From assembly GCA_017620255.1 (NCBI GenBank), contig JAFZQU010000039.1, positions 1 through 54,785 of the forward strand: a DNA stretch of 54,785 nucleotides, given 5' to 3'. The position numbers and the translations under genes are program-made. How positions within the stretch are numbered: the first letter of the stretch is position 1; each line of letters opens with the position of its first letter. The notes beneath the pieces are model-generated. The model was not told the DNA's origin. It did no database searches and saw only the letters and a program-made list of their open reading frames with translations. Origin of the DNA: Lachnospiraceae bacterium (GTDB taxonomy: Bacteria > Bacillota > Clostridia > Lachnospirales > Lachnospiraceae). Positions 27,513-35,382 of this stretch are shown here, piece after piece.

Positions 27513-28466
27513 ATGAGAACAATGTATCTTGCAGTTGGTTATAACTGTAATCATAACTGCTTTTTCTGTCCTTGTGGGAAAAAAGAAAGAAGAGTAAAGA
27601 AGGCATCCCTCGACGAGCTGGAAGAGGCAGTCGATCTTGCTGTGAGGGAGCAGCACGTCGAAAGTATTACGATATCGGGAGGAGAGCCGACGCTTCATCC
27701 CGGTTTTCCGGAACTGATCTCATTCTGCCTTGATAAAGGCCTTGAAATCTGCATTCTTTCCAACGGTGAAAACTTCTTTCACAGGGAAAGGATAAGAGAC
27801 TTTTTCGGAGAACCCGGCCGTGGCAGGATTGAAGTGGTGACAGCCCTTCACAGTTACATTCCCGCTGTCCATGAAGAACTAAACGGAACAAAGGGAAGCT
27901 TCGAAAGGACGATACAGGGACTTAAAAACCTGGTGGAAGAAAACATCCCGGTGACCGTAAAACATATTTTATGCAGCAGGAACCATAAAGATCTTCCGGA
28001 CTTTGTTGATTTTATATTTGAGACATTCGGAGGAAAAACAGCGATGGAATTTACCGGAATGGATTACTGTGGGCTAAAAAAAGAACAGGCGGATCAGATT
28101 CATGCGGGATTCCGTGAAATGGGGATCATGCTTGAAAAGGCGCTCGACAGGATCGATTTTTACCGAAAGGAATACGGTGTATTCCGTCATGTGGCCGTGT
28201 CCGATTTTCCATTATGCAGCACAGACCCTCTTTATTGGAGATTTTTCGCTTCCTCTTCGAGAAACGGAACAGCAAGCTATGCAGCACCTGATGAAAATGC
28301 GGGGAAGGTTTGGCAGATTTCTGATATGGACGGGGACTGCGGATTATTCTATGAAGAATGCAGGGACTGCCTTATGAAGAGGGATTGCCCCGGGGTCTGG
28401 AGGTATGCATCTATATATTATCCGGACGGGAAAAAGGAGGGAATCAGGACGATCCACGCGGTATAG
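27513..28466 (+). CDS. Second radical SAM enzyme with short Cys-rich C-terminus
   Basis: 317 aa from ATG 27513, preceded by GGAGAG; a longer TTG start at 27486 has no ribosome site. The radical SAM cluster motif is C12-x3-C16-x2-C19, with an additional C21, and the GGEP motif appears in ISGGEPTLHPG, like MoaA/SPASM-family cores. The C-terminus has four cysteines (C276, C283, C286, C292) fit for one auxiliary cluster, a shortened SPASM or twitch-type domain. No B12 or methyltransferase signs. It lies 33 bp after the first radical SAM gene and probably makes a second change in the same peptide (for example epimerisation, another crosslink or oxidation), or prepares the acyl group. The exact reaction cannot be told from the sequence. 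Confidence 0.82.
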   Translation: MRTMYLAVGYNCNHNCFFCPCGKKERRVKKASLDELEEAVDLAVREQHVESITISGGEPTLHPGFPELISFCLDKGLEICILSNGENFFHRERIRDFFGEPGRGRIEVVTALHSYIPAVHEELNGTKGSFERTIQGLKNLVEENIPVTVKHILCSRNHKDLPDFVDFIFETFGGKTAMEFTGMDYCGLKKEQADQIHAGFREMGIMLEKALDRIDFYRKEYGVFRHVAVSDFPLCSTDPLYWRFFASSSRNGTASYAAPDENAGKVWQISDMDGDCGLFYEECRDCLMKRDCPGVWRYASIYYPDGKKEGIRTIHAV

Positions 28467-28493
28467 GCTATAAATTCGAGACGCTGAAGACAG

Positions 28494-28544
28494 TTGAAAT
28501 ATCCCCCTGTAGTGGTATAATATAAATAACATTACAGGGGGATA
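28494..28544 (+). promoter_or_regulatory. Promoter and inverted-repeat operator of the DUF3990/HTH pair
   Basis: TTGAAA (28494-28499), 16-bp spacer, TATAAT (28516-28521). A 15-bp inverted repeat brackets the -10: TATCCCCCTGTAGTG (28500-28514) and CATTACAGGGGGATA (28530-28544), differing at one position. The right arm also contains the AGGGGGA ribosome site of the next gene. This is the layout of an autoregulated toxin-antitoxin operon: a repressor bound to both arms would block RNA polymerase. Confidence 0.75.
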
Positions 28545-28548
28545 CTTT

Positions 28549-29220
28549 ATGCGATTATATCATGGATCCGCTGTTATTGTAAGGAAACCGTCATACGGGA
28601 CCGGCAAGCCGTATAACGATTACGGCAGAGGATTTTACTGCACGGAGGATATCGATCGGGCCAGAGAGTGGGCTGTCGATAAGGAACGGGATGGGTATGT
28701 TAACTGTTATGAGATTGATTTTACTGGGCTGAATCTGCTTGACCTGAATTCAGATGATTACTGTATTCTGCACTGGATCACTTTGTTGCTGCAGAACAGA
28801 AGAATCGAACTGGAATCCCCTCTGGCAACGGAAGCGTATCACTATCTGTGTTCGCGTTATTCACTCGATATGTCCGGAGTGGATGCTGTAAAAGGATATA
28901 GAGCGGATGACAGTTATTTTTCCTATGCACAGAATTTTGTGAATGGGCAGATGTCTGTGCCACAACTTGCGAAGGCCTTGAAGTTGGGACAATTAGGGCA
29001 ACAGATCATGATAAGAAGCCGTAAGGCCTTTGGCGCTCTTTCGTTTGTGTCAAGCGAGAGTGTGTGTGCGTCCGAATGGTATTTACAGAAGAAGTTCAGG
29101 GATTCGGCTGCCAGAGAAGCATACAGGAAGATGAACAAAACTGACTACAGGCGTGGGGAACTGTATATGATGCACATTATCGATGAGGAGGTGGGACCGG
29201 ATGATCCGCGCTTACAATGA
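28549..29220 (+). CDS. DUF3990-family ADP-ribosyltransferase-like protein, putative toxin
   Basis: 223 aa. The N-terminus carries the DUF3990 signature: LYHGS with H5, then D-Y-G-R-G-F-Y30-C-T, then A-x-x-W-A, as in the H-Y-E group of ADP-ribosyltransferase folds in which His and Tyr hold NAD+. The rest is helical with several Trp and Tyr and no membrane or signal segment. The ATG at 28549 has AGGGGGA 6 bp upstream. The gene overlaps the HTH gene by 20 bp and has its own operator-promoter, as expected of the toxin in a toxin-antitoxin pair. The target (protein, nucleic acid or small molecule) is unknown, and toxicity is inferred from context. Confidence 0.72.
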   Translation: MRLYHGSAVIVRKPSYGTGKPYNDYGRGFYCTEDIDRAREWAVDKERDGYVNCYEIDFTGLNLLDLNSDDYCILHWITLLLQNRRIELESPLATEAYHYLCSRYSLDMSGVDAVKGYRADDSYFSYAQNFVNGQMSVPQLAKALKLGQLGQQIMIRSRKAFGALSFVSSESVCASEWYLQKKFRDSAAREAYRKMNKTDYRRGELYMMHIIDEEVGPDDPRLQ

Positions 29221-29836
29221 ACTGTATTTGTCCGATGCACGGAGGACGTTGGCAAACTGTTTTGATTATGCGACTAACAGCCTGGAGATTCCGTTTGAGA
29301 AGTTTTATATGATGTTTGCCAACAGTGATCTGGCCGGAAAGTTTGAGGAAGGCGACCCGTTTATCGTGTCAGGGAAATCCGGAATCGAACTGGCTCTTCT
29401 TGTTGTGGAGAAGAATTCGGGCGTGTATGAATATATAGACAGGAAGTATGGAGACGGCAGGAGCAGGGAATACTGGGCCGGTTGGGCAATAGCTTTTTAT
29501 CAGTGGTACAGCGCCTGTACTTTCAGACGACTTCATGAGGACGTTCCGGTATCAGATATCGTCGCCATGTATGATAAGTATCATGAAATGGATGTTATGC
29601 ACTTTGTTGACAGGATAGAGGAACTCAGGCGGAAGGCAAGGCTTGAGACATATGTAAAAAAAAGCAGGGAAATGAGAGGCTACAGTCAGAGTGAACTGGC
29701 GAAAATGACAGGAATCCCGCTTAAGACATTGCAACACTATGAACAGGGAACAAAATCATTAGACAAAGCGAATGTATCCTACGTACTTTCCCTCTCACAT
29801 GCATTGGAATGCAGCCCGGAGGATCTTATCAGATAG
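29201..29836 (+). CDS. HTH (Xre-type) protein, putative antitoxin of DUF3990
   Basis: 211 aa from ATG 29201, chosen because GAGGAGGTGGG (29185-29195) lies just upstream inside the DUF3990 gene. The N-terminal two thirds include a segment FYxMFANSDLAGKFEEGD...GKSGIELALLVVEK like the small DUF3791-type partners of DUF3990 proteins. The C-terminal 65 residues are a lambda-repressor-type helix-turn-helix (YSQSELAKMTGIPLKTLQHY). It would bind the inverted repeat before the operon and neutralise the neighbour, as in type II systems; the fusion of a partner-binding part with a DNA-binding part fits that double job. It could alternatively be a plain transcriptional regulator. Confidence 0.75.
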   Translation: MIRAYNELYLSDARRTLANCFDYATNSLEIPFEKFYMMFANSDLAGKFEEGDPFIVSGKSGIELALLVVEKNSGVYEYIDRKYGDGRSREYWAGWAIAFYQWYSACTFRRLHEDVPVSDIVAMYDKYHEMDVMHFVDRIEELRRKARLETYVKKSREMRGYSQSELAKMTGIPLKTLQHYEQGTKSLDKANVSYVLSLSHALECSPEDLIR

Positions 29837-29873
29837 AAAAAGCGAAAGAACTACAGAAAACAGAGGTGGATGG

Positions 29874-31265
29874 ATGACAGAAGGAAAAAAGCAAAAAATC
29901 ATCATGGCGCTTCCGGTGCTTTTGCTGTGCCTTACGGCATGCGGGCAAATGCAGGCCGGACCGGGTGCGAAGGCGCAGGGGTTGGTTGAAAACGTCACTG
30001 AAGCGGTTGTACCGGGAGTGACTGAAGAAGAGACCGGGACGGCAGAAGCAGCCGTAGAAACGGAAGATGAGAAAATCGTATACCCTTATGCGCAGATCTA
30101 TCTGGATGAGGCGGATAACCTGTATAGGGATGGAAAAGCGGACCGGTTTGTGCTGACCGACGTGGATGGGGATGAGGTGCCGGAACTGCTGGCAGTATGT
30201 TCGGAAGGCGTAAGTTTCTATGATACCGTGTTCCTTTATACGGTTTACGGGGACGAGCTTCGTTTACTGGAAAGCAACCTGGCAGGAAGGTTCAGGTGTC
30301 ATCTGGAATATTCTGAAGGAAACAACCTGATCTATACCGGCGGCGGAAATGATGTACTGTTTGAGCGTCTGGAAGAGATAGAAAACGGGGAGATAAAGGA
30401 ACTGCTGACTCTGGAGCAGGGGAAAGCGCCGGTGGATGCAAACGGGGACGGTGTCTATGATGATGACGTATGGGAACCGTATTATTCCGTTGACTATGAC
30501 AACACTTCCCGGGAAGAGTATTACGGAAAGATCTGGGAGAAGATTTCGGCGCTGAATCCGTTCACACGCGTGGAATATGACGGCATGCATATCCTCACAT
30601 TTGCATGGAAGGACGGAGAGATAGAGGAGAGAGAAACCGAGGTCAGACCGTATCTGACATATGCTGAGATTACGGAGGAACTTGTGGGACTTGGTGCGGA
30701 TACGGACGCTTTGCAGCATGCGGATGAATCCACAGACGGAGCAGGGAGCAGTGATAAGAAAGCTGCTGCGCTGCTGCTGGATTTTGCCGGCGGGAAGATC
30801 CCTGCGAAGCATGATGATAAATCCTATATGGTCGATGACCTGTTCATGTACGGGAATATCTGGGAGAGCTACCGCTTTGGCGGATGTGCGGATCTGGACA
30901 ATGACGGCGAAGATGAACTGATATTGAGCGGCCCGTACGGCGGGATCTATCTGGATGCCTTAAACGGTGCCGTGTATGAACTCACCTGCGGCTTCGGCAC
31001 TTCTGAAGTGGTCTCCTATGTGGAGTTCGAGGGCGCAACCTGGATCGTGCACAGAGATACCATGCACCAGGGGCGGAGAATGTATTACTTCACCAAATAC
31101 GACGGGCATGAGAATATCGTCGATTCATTTGAACTGAACGCGGAATATTGGGACAACCCGGACGATACATACGATGAGAACAGTGATTTTACCTTCCGGG
31201 GTAAGAAGATCACGATGGAAGAATATGAGGCGCTTCTGGAAGAGATCTTCGGCACCGCGTCATGA
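29874..31265 (+). CDS. Lipoprotein with acidic calcium-like loops
   Basis: 463 aa from ATG 29874 (AGAGGTGG upstream). The signal peptide ends in the lipobox L-T-A-C23, so the mature protein is anchored to the outer face of the membrane by a lipid. A low-complexity Glu/Val linker (about 30-62) leads to two similar parts with D-x-D-x-D-G-type loops: DVDGDEVPELL near 86, DANGDGVYDDD near 188, and DLDNDGEDELI near 344, reminiscent of FG-GAP/VCBS blades or calcium loops. No enzyme motif is seen. A related lipoprotein lies at 34134-35210, with the YbjN-like and AAA+ genes between them. Function unknown; calcium-dependent surface folding is a guess from the loops. Confidence 0.78.
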   Translation: MTEGKKQKIIMALPVLLLCLTACGQMQAGPGAKAQGLVENVTEAVVPGVTEEETGTAEAAVETEDEKIVYPYAQIYLDEADNLYRDGKADRFVLTDVDGDEVPELLAVCSEGVSFYDTVFLYTVYGDELRLLESNLAGRFRCHLEYSEGNNLIYTGGGNDVLFERLEEIENGEIKELLTLEQGKAPVDANGDGVYDDDVWEPYYSVDYDNTSREEYYGKIWEKISALNPFTRVEYDGMHILTFAWKDGEIEERETEVRPYLTYAEITEELVGLGADTDALQHADESTDGAGSSDKKAAALLLDFAGGKIPAKHDDKSYMVDDLFMYGNIWESYRFGGCADLDNDGEDELILSGPYGGIYLDALNGAVYELTCGFGTSEVVSYVEFEGATWIVHRDTMHQGRRMYYFTKYDGHENIVDSFELNAEYWDNPDDTYDENSDFTFRGKKITMEEYEALLEEIFGTAS

Positions 31266-31273
31266 TTTTTCCG

Positions 31274-31302
31274 TTGCCCAACTATCCCCGTTATTGTATA
31301 AT
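31274..31302 (+). promoter_or_regulatory. Promoter of the YbjN-like gene
   Basis: TTGCCC (31274-31279), 17-bp spacer, TATAAT (31297-31302), 40 bp before the start codon; AGGAGGG at 31328-31334 is the ribosome site. Confidence 0.65.
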
Positions 31303-31341
31303 GGAAGAGCATTCAACAAACAAAAACAGGAGGGTTACAAC

Positions 31342-31758
31342 ATGGCAGTAGAGGCGGCTAAAGCGTTTCAGGCGCTGATGGAATCAAGAGACTTTAATCT
31401 GCAGTTTCTCGATGAAGATGAGAGCGTGATAAGGCTCGGCTTCAACCTTGACAATACAAGGACGGATGTGTTCGTTTTCTTTGATGAAGACAACAAGAGC
31501 GTTCATTTTGAAGGAAGGGATTTCGTGAAGATCCCTGCTGACAAAACGGATTTGATCTACAAACTCTGCAATGACTGCAATAACACGTTCCGCTGGATCA
31601 AATTCACATGGGACGAGGAAGACGGTTATGTGGCGGCGAAGGCAGATGCGGTGATCGATCTCGAAAGCTGCGCGGAAGAATGCTATGAGATCGTTGTACG
31701 GATGTGCGGGATCATTGACGAAGCATATCCCATGTTCATGAAAGCACTGTGGGCATAA
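31342..31758 (+). CDS. YbjN-domain-like protein
   Basis: 138 aa from ATG 31342 behind AGGAGGG. The layout (helix AAKAFQALMESRD, then strands with FNLDN...DVFVFFDEDNKSVHF, then a helix LIYKLCNDCNNTFRWIKF, more strands, and a last helix EECYEIVVRMCGIIDEAYPMF) is that of YbjN proteins, which have a type III secretion chaperone-like fold and no known catalysis. It has its own promoter and is followed 91 bp later by the AAA+ gene. Its name is based on fold pattern; the function in this group is not known. Confidence 0.7.
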   Translation: MAVEAAKAFQALMESRDFNLQFLDEDESVIRLGFNLDNTRTDVFVFFDEDNKSVHFEGRDFVKIPADKTDLIYKLCNDCNNTFRWIKFTWDEEDGYVAAKADAVIDLESCAEECYEIVVRMCGIIDEAYPMFMKALWA

Positions 31759-31849
31759 GGCCAGTCAGCATAATTCCATAATGGATATGAAGCGAACGGC
31801 AAAGAGGTATTCTTTGTCGTTTGCTATAAAGGTACTAAGGAGAAGGATG

Positions 31850-34099
31850 ATGGAAACGATCAAAAACCAGATATACAGACTGGCTTTGCATTACTGCAGG
31901 AACGAGGAGGCGGCCTCGCCGGAAGAGGTGCTGTACGGTCTTGCAAAACTGAGTTCCTTAAGTGACATGGCGCTCGGATATCTCCTGAAGGATGTGAAAG
32001 TCGACGATCCGGATGACGTGCGCAAGTGCGTCGAAGAACTCAGGGCAGAACTGAAGGAAAGAGATCTGGATGCGGAACTGATCAAGAACGGGATGGAGCA
32101 GATCCTGCCTTATGTTGCAGGACAGGAAAAGGGCAGTGCTTTTCAAAAAGCCGCAGATACATATGATGAGAAGACACCGGTCAAGAAGATCGTATCGGAT
32201 GTGGTTTCAGCGATTGACGCCGAGGAACTGAAGGTGTTCAAGGTCGGTATGGAACTGAAGAATGTGTCTGAATACGGCAGAACGCTGCAGGATCAGACAG
32301 AGACAAAACGTGAAGCTGCTCCGAAAGCACAAAAAGAGCAGCACGATACCGCGCAGGCGGAGCGAAAGAACAGGAAAGCAGAAAGTACGGAAAAGAAAGA
32401 AAAAGAGAACGGGAAACCGGAGGCGGAAAAGCCGCCCGAGATCGAGATCTTTTCCGAAAAGCTCAATGCCTATCTGAAGGAACTCGAAAACATTGTTCCC
32501 AAGTTTGTCGAGGCCGGTAACGAGGAGATCCTCTGGAAGCAGTCCATCATCGTAGCCATTGATGACGGGTACGGGTTCAGCAGTTTCTTAAAACGCATGG
32601 AACAGATCTATAAATCTTACGATCTGATCGGCGGCAAAGGCGAAAAGAGTATCATCAAAGAGATCAGAGCCGTATCCGGAGAACCCGAACATGTCGGAGA
32701 TACCATGATCCCCGGGATTGAAAAACTGGTCATGGATTACGGGGATATAACGGATAAAAAGAAGGCCTACTCCATCCTTGCCATTGATATCAGCGAGGTC
32801 AGCGGAGAGGTAAATTCGCCTGATTTTAAAGGACTTTTAAGGTGCATCGAACAAAACTGTGATTCCGTCCTGGTGGTCTTCAGGCTCCCTTATATGGAAC
32901 CGCATGTGGTCGCACAGATCGAGGCGTCCATTTCCGATGTGCTGGCAACGGACAAGATCACGGTTCCCCCGGTATCCATGGCGTGCATGCTCGATTATCT
33001 GCATAAGCGTGCCAAAACGGACGGGTTTGCATTTGAAGAAGGATGCGACGAGTACCTGGAGCAGGGGATCATATCCGAAAAGAACGACGGACGTTTCTAC
33101 GGATTCAAGACGCTCAACAAACTGTTGGACAGCGTGTTCTATAAGAAACTCAAAGACGGTACGGACGGGAAGAACCTGAACAAACGCATCAGTGCCGAGG
33201 ACCTGAAGAAATATATCAACGTGGAAGAGCAGGTCCTTGACCACGAGCAGACGGCCAAAAACATGGTCGGCGTGGAAGAGATCCTCAAGCAGATCGACAA
33301 GGCCATCAACCAGGTCAAGATCCAGCAACAGCTGCAGAAAAAGGGAAGCAGTGCGGAAAGACCTGCGATCCATATGATGTTCCGTGGCAATCCCGGTACC
33401 GGCAAGACCACGATCGCAAGGATCGTTGCAGCCAAGATGAAGCAGGCGGGGATCCTGAAAAAAGGTCACTGTTTTGAGATCAAGGGCAGGGATCTGTGCG
33501 GCAGATACGTCGGTGAGACAACGCCCATTACCACGAAATACTGCAGGGACGCCTACGGTTCCGTCCTGTTCATCGATGAGGCTTATGAACTGTATCGCGG
33601 CGAGGAATCCAGCGTGCGCGATTACGGACGCGAGGCGCTCGCGGCACTGGTCGCGGAGATGGAAAATCACAGGGATGACATGTGCGTGATCTTTGCCGGC
33701 TACACGGATGAAATGAACGTCATGCTCGGCGGCAATCCGGGTCTTAAGAGCAGGATCCCGATCTATATTGATTTTCCCAACTACACCAGGGAACAGCTCG
33801 AAGAGATCTTCTTCAAGATGATGGACGGGAAGTTCGAATATGAAAAAGGCCTTAAGGAATGCGTGCACACGTTCTTTACATCCTTAAGTGATGATGTCCT
33901 TGAGAGCAAGGAATTCAGTAATGCGAGATTCGTAAGGAATCTTTTTGAAAGCGTCTGGGGCGAGGCTGCCATGCGCTATGACCTGAGCGATGACGACAAG
34001 CTGATCATCCGTGAAAGCGATTTCAAGGCAGCGGCAGAGAGAGCGGACATCGCTTCCATGGTACCGAAGAAGACGCGTCCGATCGGTTTTACGGTGTAG
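31850..34099 (+). CDS. CbxX/CfxQ (SpoVK)-type AAA+ ATPase
   Basis: 749 aa from the second of two adjacent ATGs (31850), 7 bp after AAGGAG (31837-31842); 31847 and 31781 are alternatives with worse spacing. The first 490 residues are charged and mostly helical, with a Lys/Glu-rich low-complexity stretch near 150-210, and are not recognised. The C-terminal AAA+ module has Walker A G513-N-P-G-T-G-K519-T, Walker B VLFID576-E577, a sensor-type N/Y segment IFAGYTDEMN, and the arginine stretch GLKSRIP typical of CbxX/EccA-like proteins. These ATPases remodel protein complexes (Rubisco activase CbbX, type VII secretion EccA, sporulation SpoVK). No Rubisco or type VII genes are near, so the client is unknown; the neighbouring YbjN-like protein is a candidate partner. 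Confidence 0.85.
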   Translation: METIKNQIYRLALHYCRNEEAASPEEVLYGLAKLSSLSDMALGYLLKDVKVDDPDDVRKCVEELRAELKERDLDAELIKNGMEQILPYVAGQEKGSAFQKAADTYDEKTPVKKIVSDVVSAIDAEELKVFKVGMELKNVSEYGRTLQDQTETKREAAPKAQKEQHDTAQAERKNRKAESTEKKEKENGKPEAEKPPEIEIFSEKLNAYLKELENIVPKFVEAGNEEILWKQSIIVAIDDGYGFSSFLKRMEQIYKSYDLIGGKGEKSIIKEIRAVSGEPEHVGDTMIPGIEKLVMDYGDITDKKKAYSILAIDISEVSGEVNSPDFKGLLRCIEQNCDSVLVVFRLPYMEPHVVAQIEASISDVLATDKITVPPVSMACMLDYLHKRAKTDGFAFEEGCDEYLEQGIISEKNDGRFYGFKTLNKLLDSVFYKKLKDGTDGKNLNKRISAEDLKKYINVEEQVLDHEQTAKNMVGVEEILKQIDKAINQVKIQQQLQKKGSSAERPAIHMMFRGNPGTGKTTIARIVAAKMKQAGILKKGHCFEIKGRDLCGRYVGETTPITTKYCRDAYGSVLFIDEAYELYRGEESSVRDYGREALAALVAEMENHRDDMCVIFAGYTDEMNVMLGGNPGLKSRIPIYIDFPNYTREQLEEIFFKMMDGKFEYEKGLKECVHTFFTSLSDDVLESKEFSNARFVRNLFESVWGEAAMRYDLSDDDKLIIRESDFKAAAERADIASMVPKKTRPIGFTV

Positions 34100-34133
34100 C
34101 GGACGGTATAATAACAGGAAAGAGATTGAGAAG

Positions 34134-35210
34134 ATGGAAAAATCAAAAGTTGACCTTTATAAGATCGGTGTATGCTTTCTGGCAGCCCTGCTGCTGACAG
34201 GCTGTGGGAAGACGAGTGATCTGGTGTCAGGTCTTGCGGATAAATACGCGGACACAGAGACTGCGCAGGAGACAGCGCAGGATACGGAAGACACCTGGCG
34301 GGAACCTGAAACGGACGAGACTGCAGATGATCCTTCAGAAGATACGGAAGCTTCGGCAGAAGCGGAACCGGTAGAGAAGATGGATCCGCAGGAAGCAGAG
34401 GCCGCCCTGAAGGAAGTTCTGGTAGCGAAGGCCGGGATCGGTGAGGATGAGATCCGGATCTTCCATGTGGATGATTTTGACGAAGACGGGATATATGAGG
34501 CGTTCTCCCTTGTCGGCTCGGAGCCTGAATATGATTTCACGGATTACGGGCTTGTGACGGGCGATCTCTGGTACATACAGGGGGATAACTGCGAAAAACT
34601 GACGGAAGGCCAGGGCATGGGGCTGGTTGCAACAGACCGGATCATGGATTTTGGCAGCAGGAAGTATATTCTGTTTGAAGAAGCCTATGCGACGGCGATC
34701 ATCACGTTTGCATATTATGTGGATAACGGGAAGGCAATCGAGACACCGTTTTCGGGACTCGGAAAGATTAACAGGGAAGAGGGCTCGAATGATTTTACCG
34801 TGACCTTCGACAGATATGATGCCCACTATGATCCGGAACTGGGGGATATGATCGGACACACCTGGAAGGATTATTATTTCTACTATGATCCGGCGGCGGA
34901 GAAGGTGTATGAATACGCGGGTGCCGAGATCACAAAGGATATGGCGAAGGAGCTTGCCGGCACGGATATCGTGGCCCAGTGCCTCGGACCGGATGACAGG
35001 CTGCAGAATATCCTGTACCGCGGCAACGGCGTGATCCATATCAACTACTCGCTAACGGATGAGAACGGCGGGATCGACTATAAACACCGCACCTGGAAGA
35101 TCGATCAGGGTGCATTCTTCGGCGATTTCGGTGAAGAAACGGATGAAGAGATGGGTGGCACCTATCAGGCCACCATCTGCCCGGAGATCGCGGTGTATCC
35201 GCAGCTGTAA
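34134..35210 (+). CDS. Lipoprotein, unknown function
   Basis: 358 aa from ATG 34134. Signal peptide with lipobox L-T-G-C24, so membrane-anchored on the outside. An acidic Asp/Glu/Thr-rich linker (about 40-85) precedes a globular part with one D-x-D-x-D-G-type loop (DDFDEDGIYEAF near 112) and many aromatic strands (YYFYYDP). Similar in plan to the lipoprotein at 29874, so the two are probably paralogues. A TATAAT at 34107-34112 could give it its own promoter, without a clear -35. A strong terminator follows 79 bp after the stop. Confidence 0.78.
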   Translation: MEKSKVDLYKIGVCFLAALLLTGCGKTSDLVSGLADKYADTETAQETAQDTEDTWREPETDETADDPSEDTEASAEAEPVEKMDPQEAEAALKEVLVAKAGIGEDEIRIFHVDDFDEDGIYEAFSLVGSEPEYDFTDYGLVTGDLWYIQGDNCEKLTEGQGMGLVATDRIMDFGSRKYILFEEAYATAIITFAYYVDNGKAIETPFSGLGKINREEGSNDFTVTFDRYDAHYDPELGDMIGHTWKDYYFYYDPAAEKVYEYAGAEITKDMAKELAGTDIVAQCLGPDDRLQNILYRGNGVIHINYSLTDENGGIDYKHRTWKIDQGAFFGDFGEETDEEMGGTYQATICPEIAVYPQL

Positions 35211-35288
35211 ATGCAATTTACGGCCACTTAACCCTCATATTGGACCGAATAGACCAAAGCGGTTGTTTTGCATTCTGTCACATATTAC

Positions 35289-35317
35289 AATGGAAGTCAC
35301 TCTTCCATTGTTTTTTT
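35289..35317 (+). terminator. Rho-independent terminator
   Basis: Perfect 8-bp stem AATGGAAG (35289-35296) and CTTCCATT (35302-35309), 5-nt loop, then G and seven T. It ends the transcript of the AAA+/lipoprotein group before the 3504-aa gene. Confidence 0.88.
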
Positions 35318-35382
35318 ATTTGTAATAAAAGACAATATACCGTTTTACATAGAAGAAAGCTGAAGATCGAAAGGAGCACAAT

